A stretch of DNA of 64,000 nucleotides from Streptomyces huiliensis. GTDB lineage: Bacteria; Actinomycetota; Actinomycetes; Streptomycetales; Streptomycetaceae. The notes under the pieces were generated by a model. That model did no database searches and was not told the origin of the DNA. It was given only the letters and a program-made list of their open reading frames with translations. The position numbers and the translations under genes were made by a program. Numbering within the stretch: position 1 is the stretch's first letter; every line of letters starts with the position of its first letter. Location: the NCBI RefSeq assembly GCF_020037025.1, contig NZ_JAIQLH010000059.1:1-64000 (forward strand), written 5' to 3'. Positions 56,342 to 64,000 of the stretch are shown here, piece after piece.

Positions 56342-57583
56342 ATGCCCGTCACCGAAGCAGCGGCCGACGCGCTCACGCGTCAGGATCCCGAGATCGCCGG
56401 CATCATCCTCGCCGAGACGAGACGGCAGTCCGCAGGACTCCAGCTGATCGCGGCGGAGAACTTCGCCTCACCCGCCGTGCTGGAAGCCCTCGGCTCGCCG
56501 CTGGGGAACAAGTACGCGGAGGGCTACCCGGGAGCGCGTCACCACGGCGGCTGCGAGGTCGTGGACATGGCCGAGCGGGTGGCCCTGGAGCGGGCGAGGG
56601 CGCTGTTCGGGGCGGAGCACGCGAACGTGCAGCCGCACTCGGGATCGGCGGCCGTACTGGCCGCGTACGCGGCGCTGCTGGCCCCGGGGGACCGGGTGCT
56701 GGCCATGGGCCCGCGGGAGGGCGGGCACCTCACCCACGGGTCGCCGGCGAACTTCTCGGGGCGGTGGTTCGACTTCACGGGGTACGGGGTGCGGGCGGAC
56801 ACCGGCCGGATCGACTACGACCAGGTGCGGGAGCTGGCCCGGGCCCACCGCCCGAGGGCGATCGTCTGCGGCTCCACCGCGTATCCGCGCCACCCGGACT
56901 ACGCCCTCTTCCGCGAGATCGCCGACGAGGTGGACGCGCTGCTGATCGTGGACGCGGCGCACCCCATCGGCCTGGTCGCCGGGGGAGCGGCGCCCAGCCC
57001 GGTGCCGTACGCGGACGTGGTGTGCGCCACCACGCACAAGGTGCTGCGCGGGCCGCGCGGCGGGATGCTGCTGTGCGGCGGGCGGCTCGGCGACCGCGTG
57101 GACCGGGCGGTGTTCCCGTTCACGCAGGGCGGCGCCCAGATGCACACCGTGGCCGCGAAGGCCGTCGCCTTCGGGGAGGCCGCGACGCCGGCGTTCGCGG
57201 CGTACGTGCGCCAGGTGGTGGCCAACGCCCGGGCGCTCGCGGCCGGGCTGGCCGAGGAGGGCCTGGCCGTCGCCACCGGCGGCACCGACACCCACCTGAT
57301 CGTCGCGGACGCGAGCGGCTTGGGCCTTGACGGGGTTCGGGCGCGCGGGCGGCTCGCGGCGGCGGGCATCGTCCTGGACGTCTGCGGGCTGGGCCACGGT
57401 GCCGCCCGCGGCCTGCGGCTGGGTACCGCGGCGGTGACCACGCAGGGGATGCGGGAGCCCGAGATGGCCCGGGTGGCAGCGCTGACGGGAGCGGCGCTGC
57501 GGGGCGATGGCGATCCCGCGCGGCTCCGGGAGGCGGTCGCGGAACTGGCACTCGCGTTTCCGCCGTATCCTGCGCTGGCGTGA
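56342..57583 (+). CDS. Divergent serine hydroxymethyltransferase paralogue
   Basis: A 413-residue PLP fold-I enzyme of the SHMT family. Conserved against E. coli GlyA: Y58 and E60 (NKYAEGYPG), D204 and H207 (VDAAHPIG), PLP lysine K233 (ATTHKVLRGPRGG) and the substrate-binding Arg in RGLRLGTAAVTTQGM. Changed: E. coli S35 is A38 (LIAAEN for LIASEN), and Y64-Y65 are H67-H68 (ARHHGG for KRYYGG). DMAHIAG is DAAHPIG. It may act on another amino acid or be a slow SHMT; a standard glyA is expected elsewhere. A -10-like TACATT (56294-56299) lies upstream. Start ATG 56342. Confidence 0.9.
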   Translation: MPVTEAAADALTRQDPEIAGIILAETRRQSAGLQLIAAENFASPAVLEALGSPLGNKYAEGYPGARHHGGCEVVDMAERVALERARALFGAEHANVQPHSGSAAVLAAYAALLAPGDRVLAMGPREGGHLTHGSPANFSGRWFDFTGYGVRADTGRIDYDQVRELARAHRPRAIVCGSTAYPRHPDYALFREIADEVDALLIVDAAHPIGLVAGGAAPSPVPYADVVCATTHKVLRGPRGGMLLCGGRLGDRVDRAVFPFTQGGAQMHTVAAKAVAFGEAATPAFAAYVRQVVANARALAAGLAEEGLAVATGGTDTHLIVADASGLGLDGVRARGRLAAAGIVLDVCGLGHGAARGLRLGTAAVTTQGMREPEMARVAALTGAALRGDGDPARLREAVAELALAFPPYPALA

Positions 57584-57706
57584 TCGTTTGGCGAGTGCTC
57601 GCAACCATCAGGGGGTGGTGAACGTCTTCAACCGCATTCACGGATCCGGTCCGGACGCGAATATGGTGTGGGGCTGTGATGGCCGGCGAAATCCCTGGGG
57701 CAGCCC

Positions 57707-59035
57707 GTGCGTGAATACCTGCTGACGCTCTGCGTCACCGTGGCGGTCACCTACCTGCTCACGGGTCCGGTGCGGAAGTTCGCCATCGCGGCGGGCGCGA
57801 TGCCGGAGATCCGGGCGCGTGACGTGCACCGGGAACCGACGCCGCGGCTGGGCGGGATCGCCATGTTCGGCGGGCTCTGCGCGGGGCTGCTGGTGGCCTC
57901 GCACCTGTCGAGCCTCAAGCACGTCTTCGAGACGTCCAACGAGCCGCGCGCGCTGCTGTCGGGCGCCGGGCTGATCTGGCTGCTCGGGGTGCTGGACGAC
58001 AAGTGGGGCGTGGACGCCCTGGTGAAGCTCGGCGGCCAGATGATCGCCGCGGGCGTGATGGTGCTCCAGGGACTCACGATCCTCTGGCTGCCGGTGCCCG
58101 GCGTGGGCACGGTGGCGCTGACACCCATGCAGGGCACCCTGCTGACCGTCGCCCTGGTCGTGATCACCATCAACGCCGTGAACTTCGTCGACGGCCTCGA
58201 CGGCCTCGCCTCGGGCATGGTCTGCCTGGCCGCGGCGGCGTTCTTCCTCTACGCGTACCGGCTCTGGTACGGGCACAACGTGGAGGCGGCGGCCCCGGCC
58301 ACGCTGTTCGCGGCGATCCTGATGGGCATGTGCCTGGGCTTCCTGCCGCACAACATGCACCCGGCCCGGATCTTCATGGGCGACTCGGGGTCGATGCTCA
58401 TCGGACTGGTACTGGCCGCCGGGGCGATCTCCATCACCGGCCAGGTCGACCCCGACCTGCTGGGCTCGTTCACCGGTTCGGAGAAGGCGACCGTCCAGGC
58501 CACGGTCCCGATCTACATCCCGCTGCTGCTGCCGCTGACGATCATCGCGGTGCCGGTGGCCGACCTGCTGCTGGCGATCGTGCGCCGGACGTGGAACGGC
58601 CAGTCGCCGTTCGCGGCCGACCGCGGTCACCTGCACCACCGGCTGCTGGAGATCGGCCACTCGCACAGCCGGGCCGTGCTGATCATGTACTTCTGGTCGG
58701 CGCTGATCGCCTTCGGCACGGTGGCGTACTCGGTGAACTCGGCGGGCGGCGTGCTGCTGCTCATCGTCGCGCTGAGCGCCGTGGGGCTGGTGCTGCTGCT
58801 GATGCCGCGCTTCCGGCCGCGGGCGCCCCGGTGGGCCGAGCACCTGGTGCCGCCGCGCTACCGCCGCCGCAAGGCCTCCGCTGACGCGGTCGCGTCCGAG
58901 ACGGCGGAGGAGCGGCCCTCCGAGGAGGCCCCCGGCGAGGAGCAGGAGCCGGTCCCCGCGGGGCTGCACGGCGCCACCGCCGTGGGCGACCGCTCCCGGT
59001 TCAGCCACGCGCGCGATATCAGCAGCCACCACTGA
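57707..59035 (+). CDS. MraY/WecA-family undecaprenyl-phosphate sugar-phosphate transferase
   Basis: A 442-residue polytopic membrane enzyme with about 11 hydrophobic segments. Motifs are RDVHREPTPRLGGIAMF, GVLDDKWGVDAL (Mg-binding DDxxD-like), NAVNFVDGLDGLASG, IFMGDSGSMLIG and the basic HLHHRLLEIGHSHSRAV loop. It transfers GlcNAc-1-phosphate (or similar) to the polyprenyl carrier, starting teichoic acid, arabinogalactan-type or polysaccharide synthesis. The last 80 residues are charged and disordered. The start GTG 57707 has GGGG upstream. It occupies the rfe position of the mycobacterial block. Confidence 0.94.
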   Translation: MREYLLTLCVTVAVTYLLTGPVRKFAIAAGAMPEIRARDVHREPTPRLGGIAMFGGLCAGLLVASHLSSLKHVFETSNEPRALLSGAGLIWLLGVLDDKWGVDALVKLGGQMIAAGVMVLQGLTILWLPVPGVGTVALTPMQGTLLTVALVVITINAVNFVDGLDGLASGMVCLAAAAFFLYAYRLWYGHNVEAAAPATLFAAILMGMCLGFLPHNMHPARIFMGDSGSMLIGLVLAAGAISITGQVDPDLLGSFTGSEKATVQATVPIYIPLLLPLTIIAVPVADLLLAIVRRTWNGQSPFAADRGHLHHRLLEIGHSHSRAVLIMYFWSALIAFGTVAYSVNSAGGVLLLIVALSAVGLVLLLMPRFRPRAPRWAEHLVPPRYRRRKASADAVASETAEERPSEEAPGEEQEPVPAGLHGATAVGDRSRFSHARDISSHH

Positions 59036-59054
59036 TTCCGGCATTAGCAGACAA

Positions 59055-59088
59055 CAAGCCGCTCGTCAGCACAACGACGAGCGGCTTG
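59055..59088 (+). terminator. Hairpin terminator before the atp operon
   Basis: CAAGCCGCTCGTC (59055-59067) pairs perfectly with 59076-59088 across an 8-nt loop, followed by ACTCTTGTGTG. It isolates the WecA-type gene from the atp promoter, which should lie in the AT-richer stretch 59105-59165. Confidence 0.9.
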
Positions 59089-59293
59089 ACTCTTGTGTGT
59101 GACAGGGGGCACACGATATAGGTAAAGACCTCATCAAATAGTTTGTGATACCGTTCACGAAACCCGTGGCAGAGCCGAAGGACCGTAGTGGAGCGCCCCC
59201 CGGCGGTTCCTTCGTCGCGAGGTCGCGCCCACACCCCGGGATACCCTCGTCCCCGACGAATCGTTGCTTCCGAATCCGCCGGAGAGACCCTTC

Positions 59294-59734
59294 ATGCAGG
59301 CCAACGACGCCCGAACGCTACTTCAGTGCGCCGTCCCGACCGCAGTGGCGGGGCTCGTCGCCGTCGGCATCGGTTTCGCCGTCGCGGGCGGCAAGGGGGC
59401 CATCGGGGCCGCGGCCGGCATGCTCCTGGCGCTGGCCAGCATGTCCCTGGGGCTGTACCTGCTCCAGCGGACCGCCCGGCAGTGGCCGCAGGTCTTCCAG
59501 ATGATGGGCCTCGCCCTGTACGCCGTGCAGTGCCTGGTGATCGTGATTCTCCTCGGCATCCTGAAGGGCACGACGCTCTTCAGCTTCAAGGCGTTCGCCT
59601 TCTCCGTGCTCGCCGCGACCCTGGTGTGGGTCGCGGCGCAGCTGCGCGCCCACCTGAAGATGAAGATCCTGTACGTCGATCCGGAGGCCGCCGCCGACGC
59701 GAAGAAGCCCGCGCCGGCGGAGTCTCCGTCATGA
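59294..59734 (+). CDS. atpI: ATP synthase protein I
   Basis: A 146-residue membrane protein with four hydrophobic segments (about 13-30, 36-56, 70-92, 98-115): AVAGLVAVGIGFAVAGG, MLLALASMSLGLYLLQ, MGLALYAVQCLVIVILLGIL and AFAFSVLAATLVWVAAQL. AtpI assists c-ring assembly. Start ATG 59294, with GGAGAG at 59281-59286. It is the first gene of the atp operon. Confidence 0.9.
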   Translation: MQANDARTLLQCAVPTAVAGLVAVGIGFAVAGGKGAIGAAAGMLLALASMSLGLYLLQRTARQWPQVFQMMGLALYAVQCLVIVILLGILKGTTLFSFKAFAFSVLAATLVWVAAQLRAHLKMKILYVDPEAAADAKKPAPAESPS

Positions 59735-59998
59735 CAGGTAGGGCCGGGATAAGCGTCCGTGTGCTCACCTGCTATCGTCCGGTGCCATCTGAGGTGCAGC
59801 GGACGCAGACAGCCAAGTCCCCGCTTCCGGCGGGAGCGAATCGGCGGTCCGCGCAGCTGATGCCCGCGATGGCTCCCGGCCGCCGGCCGACCTGCCGCAC
59901 CCCTAACCGTAAGACCAGTCCAGTGCCGTTCCGTGGCTGCTTGCCGCGCCGACACAACGAGGTTGCCGTACCTATGCGCCACGCTGAAGGAGCTCGCG

Positions 59999-61133
<1,135 letters not shown>

Positions 61134-61173
61134 TCCGTAGACGGCTACCCATTACGCGACGAAAGGCACTGAT

Positions 61174-61737
61174 GTGATCGCCCTGGTACAGCTGGCATCG
61201 GAGGAGACGGAACCCGCGTTCCTCCCCCCGCTGCCCGAGCTCGTCATCGGCACGCTGGCCTTCCTCCTCGTCGTCCTCTACCTCGGCAAGAAGCTCCTCC
61301 CGAACCTCAACAAGGTCCTGGACGAGCGCCGGGTCGCCATCGAGGGCGGGCTGGAGAAGGCCAAGGCCGCCCAGGACGAGGCTCAGCAGGTCCTCGACGA
61401 CTACCGGGCACAGCTCGCGGAGGCCCGCAACGAGGCCGCCCGGCTGCGCCAGGACGCGCAGGAGCACGGCGCCGCGATGGTCGCCGAGATGCGGACCGAG
61501 GGCGAGCGCCAGCGCGACGAGATCGTCGCCGCCGGCCGTGCCCAGGTCGAGGCCGACCGTCAGACCGCCGCGGCCTCGCTCCGCCAGGACGTCGGCAAGC
61601 TGGCCATCGACCTGGCCGACCGGATCGTCGGCGAGTCCATGAAGGACGCCGCCCGACAGGAGCGCACCATCGACCGGTTCCTCGACGCGCTCGAGGCCAA
61701 GCCGGCCGACACGACGAAGGCTGAGGTCACGCGATGA
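61174..61737 (+). CDS. atpF: ATP synthase Fo subunit b
   Basis: A 187-residue peripheral stalk subunit. One TM helix (about 23-42, LVIGTLAFLLVVLYLGKKLL) is followed by a long charged coiled coil. The start GTG 61174 follows GAAAGG. It overlaps atpH by ATGA (61734-61737). Confidence 0.95.
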   Translation: MIALVQLASEETEPAFLPPLPELVIGTLAFLLVVLYLGKKLLPNLNKVLDERRVAIEGGLEKAKAAQDEAQQVLDDYRAQLAEARNEAARLRQDAQEHGAAMVAEMRTEGERQRDEIVAAGRAQVEADRQTAAASLRQDVGKLAIDLADRIVGESMKDAARQERTIDRFLDALEAKPADTTKAEVTR

Positions 61738-62549
61738 ACGGAGCGAGCCGCGAGGCCCTTGCCTCGGCACGCGAAAACCTCAACGCGCTGGCGGACAGCG
61801 CCTCGGTCGACGCCGCGAAGCTGGCCGGGGACCTTGCCTCCGTCACCGCGCTGTTCGACCGCGAGGTCTCGCTGCGCCGGGTTCTCACCGACCCGGCGCA
61901 GTCCGGCCAGGCCAAGGCCGAGCTGGCCGGACGCCTGCTCGGCGGGCAGGTCGGCACCGACTGCGCCGACCTGGTGAGCGGCATGGTCCGCTCCCGCTGG
62001 TCGACCTCGCGCGACCTGGTGGACGCCCTGGAGGAGCTCGCCGCGTCGGCCGACCTGGCCGCCGCCGAGCGCGCCGGCCGGCTGGACGACGTCGAGGACG
62101 AGCTGTTCCGCTTCGGCCGGATCGTCGACTCCAACCCCGGTCTGCGCGCCGCGCTGACCGACAAGGTCGCCGACAAGTCCGCCAAGGCCGAACTGCTGCG
62201 CAGCCTGCTGGGCGGCCGGGCGAACCCGGTCACCGAGCGGCTCGTCGTCCGCCTGGTCACCGCGCCGCGAGGCCGTAGCCTGGAAGCGGGGCTCACCGCC
62301 CTCTCCAAGCTGGCCGCCGACCGCCGCGGCCGCGTCGTCGCGGAGGTCACCTCCGCGGTGCCGCTGAACGACCGGCAGAAGCAGCGCCTCGGTGACGCGC
62401 TCGCCCGGCTCTACGGGAAGAGCGTCCACCTCAACCTGGACGTCGACCCGGAGGTCCTCGGCGGCATCCAGGTGCGCATCGGCGACGAGGTCATCAGCGG
62501 GACCATCGCGGACCGCCTCGCGGAGGCGGGCCGGCACCTGGCCGGCTGA
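61734..62549 (+). CDS. atpH: ATP synthase F1 subunit delta
   Basis: A 271-residue subunit linking F1 to the b-stalk. The C-terminal OSCP signature is visible as VVAEVTSAVPLNDRQKQRLGDAL, and LDVDPEVLGGIQVRIGDEVISGTIADRL. It is longer than the E. coli protein (177), as in other actinobacteria with an N-terminal extended delta. Start ATG 61734 overlaps atpF. Confidence 0.95.
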   Translation: MNGASREALASARENLNALADSASVDAAKLAGDLASVTALFDREVSLRRVLTDPAQSGQAKAELAGRLLGGQVGTDCADLVSGMVRSRWSTSRDLVDALEELAASADLAAAERAGRLDDVEDELFRFGRIVDSNPGLRAALTDKVADKSAKAELLRSLLGGRANPVTERLVVRLVTAPRGRSLEAGLTALSKLAADRRGRVVAEVTSAVPLNDRQKQRLGDALARLYGKSVHLNLDVDPEVLGGIQVRIGDEVISGTIADRLAEAGRHLAG

Positions 62550-62687
62550 CGCCGGCCGGGCTGGCGGCTGACCAGCCACCAACTCAAGAGCATGACTGAC
62601 GGCCCGAGTTGGGCCGACGGTGTCCCGCGGGGCAACACCCGCGGGAGAGAAATACTTCGGGCCCAACAAGGAGAGCAGGGAACCCAG

Positions 62688-64000
62688 ATGGCGGAGCTCA
62701 CGATCCGGCCGGAGGAGATCCGGGACGCGCTGGAGAACTTTGTCCAGGCGTACAAGCCGGACGCGGCCTCGCGCGAGGAGGTCGGTACGGTCAGCCTGGC
62801 CGGCGACGGCATCGCGAAGGTCGAGGGGCTGCCCTCGGCCATGGCGAACGAGCTGCTGAAGTTCGAGGACGGCACCCTCGGCCTCGCCCTCAACCTTGAG
62901 GAGCGCGAGATCGGTGCGATCGTCCTCGGCGAGTTCAGCGGGATCGAGGAGGGCCAGCCGGTGCAGCGCACCGGTGAGGTGCTCTCCGTCGGTGTGGGCG
63001 AGAAGTACCTCGGCCGCGTCGTCGACCCGCTGGGCAACCCGATCGACGGCCTCGGCGAGATCGAGACGGAGGGCCGCCGCGCCCTCGAACTGCAGGCCCC
63101 CGGCGTCATGGTCCGCAAGTCGGTCCACGAGCCGATGGAGACTGGCTACAAGGCCGTCGACGCCATGACCCCGATCGGCCGCGGTCAGCGTCAGCTGATC
63201 ATCGGCGACCGCCAGACCGGCAAGACCGCCCTGGCGATCGACACGATCATCAACCAGCGTGCCAACTGGCGCACCGGCGACCCCAAGAAGCAGGTCCGCT
63301 GCATCTACGTCGCCATCGGCCAGAAGGGCTCCACCATCGCGTCCGTCCGCGGCGCGCTGGAGGAGGCCGGCGCCCTGGAGTACACGACGATCGTCGCGGC
63401 TCCGGCGTCCGACCCGGCCGGCTTCAAGTACCTCGCGCCGTACACCGGCTCCGCCATCGGCCAGCACTGGATGTACCAGGGCAAGCACGTCCTGATCGTC
63501 TTCGACGACCTGTCGAAGCAGGCCGACGCCTACCGTGCCGTCTCCCTGCTGCTGCGCCGCCCGCCGGGCCGCGAGGCGTACCCGGGTGACGTCTTCTACC
63601 TGCACTCCCGTCTGCTGGAGCGCTGCGCCAAGCTCTCCGACGACATGGGCGCCGGCTCGATGACCGGTCTCCCGATCGTCGAGACCAAGGCCAACGACGT
63701 CTCGGCGTTCATCCCGACCAACGTCATCTCCATCACCGACGGCCAGTGCTTCCTGGAGTCCGACCTGTTCAACGCCGGCCAGCGCCCGGCCCTGAACGTC
63801 GGTATCTCGGTCTCCCGTGTCGGTGGCTCCGCCCAGCACAAGGCCATGCGCCAGGTGTCCGGCCGACTCCGCGTGGACCTCGCCCAGTACCGTGAGCTGG
63901 AGGCGTTCGCCGCCTTCGGTTCCGACCTGGACGCGGCCTCCAAGGCGGCCCTGGAGCGCGGCAAGCGCATGGTCGAGCTGCTGAAGCAGACCCAGTACGC
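62688..64000 (+). CDS. atpA: ATP synthase F1 subunit alpha (3' truncated by window)
   Basis: 437 codons of atpA are present before the right edge. The beta-barrel domain starts [20 protein letters not shown]; the nucleotide domain has Walker [10 protein letters not shown] (173-181), [13 protein letters not shown] (Walker B) and the signature [12 protein letters not shown]. About 90 C-terminal residues are missing. The start is ATG 62688 with AAGGAGAG about 10 nt upstream. The 138-bp gap after atpH has no gene. Confidence 0.97.
   Translation, partial: MAELTIRPEEIRDALENFVQAYKPDAASREEVGTVSLAGDGIAKVEGLPSAMANELLKFEDGTLGLALNLEEREIGAIVLGEFSGIEEGQPVQRTGEVLSVGVGEKYLGRVVDPLGNPIDGLGEIETEGRRALELQAPGVMVRKSVHEPMETGYKAVDAMTPIGRGQRQLIIGDRQTGKTALAIDTIINQRANWRTGDPKKQVRCIYVAIGQKGSTIASVRGALEEAGALEYTTIVAAPASDPAGFKYLAPYTGSAIGQHWMYQGKHVLIVFDDLSKQADAYRAVSLLLRRPPGREAYPGDVFYLHSRLLERCAKLSDDMGAGSMTGLPIVETKANDVSAFIPTNVISITDGQCFLESDLFNAGQRPALNVGISVSRVGGSAQHKAMRQVSGRLRVDLAQYRELEAFAAFGSDLDAASKAALERGKRMVELLKQTQY

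Noticed and set aside
61560..63839. Minus-strand frame of 759 codons over atpF-atpH-atpA
   Set aside because: Antisense of three certain ATP synthase genes.

Overview
The window is very GC-rich, compact and rich in regulators. Gene content and gene order point to a Streptomyces chromosome or a very close relative. The clues are a conservon (cvnA-D), DUF6247 and Uma2 proteins, many GTG/TTG starts, leaderless regulator genes, and the actinobacterial block lysA-hom-thrC-thrB-rho-rpmE-prfA-prmC-sua5-wecA-atp. Both edges cut genes: the N-terminus of the 2-oxoglutarate dehydrogenase/decarboxylase at the left and atpA at the right.

Layout. 1-10.6 kb: kgd start, an OmpR-type two-component pair, a spermidine-synthase-like enzyme, a rhomboid-like membrane protein, two small enzymes, a GlxA/AraC regulator and the Lon protease with recognisable ClgR and HspR (HAIR) sites. 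10.6-23.5 kb: accessory metabolism and secreted proteins (Uma2, methyltransferase, aldo/keto reductase, Vat-like acetyltransferase, LysE exporter with a MerR regulator, M4 metalloprotease, GH25 lysozyme, MarR, PP2C-like protein). 23.8-29.3 kb: conservon cvnABCD followed by a styrene-monooxygenase-like flavoprotein. 29.3-34.5 kb: a dispersed repeat, a secreted coiled-coil protein, a TetR gene with two divergent diiron proteins, and a polysaccharide deacetylase. 34.6-41 kb: two tRNA-Arg genes and two penicillin-binding proteins, one with a roughly 590-residue disordered cytoplasmic tail. 41.1-64 kb: the conserved core block.

How the genes work together. In the core block, lysA, hom, thrC and thrB make lysine and threonine. 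rho, rpmE, prfA, prmC and sua5 serve transcription termination and translation. The MraY/WecA-type transferase and the LCP protein act on cell-wall polymers. atpIBEFHA starts the F1Fo ATP synthase operon. Where mycobacteria and corynebacteria carry argS just upstream of lysA, this genome has a 275-residue protein with the N-terminal and DALR anticodon domains of ArgRS but no catalytic core. It lies next to tRNA-Arg(CCG) and has its own leaderless promoter.

Other points of interest are a low-molecular-weight phosphatase homologue whose nucleophilic cysteine is serine, a perfect 7-copy 63-bp minisatellite inside rho, a divergent glyA paralogue with changed active-site residues, and two related diiron proteins flanking an operator-rich region with a TetR gene. 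All family assignments were made by reading the sequence; no database search was run.
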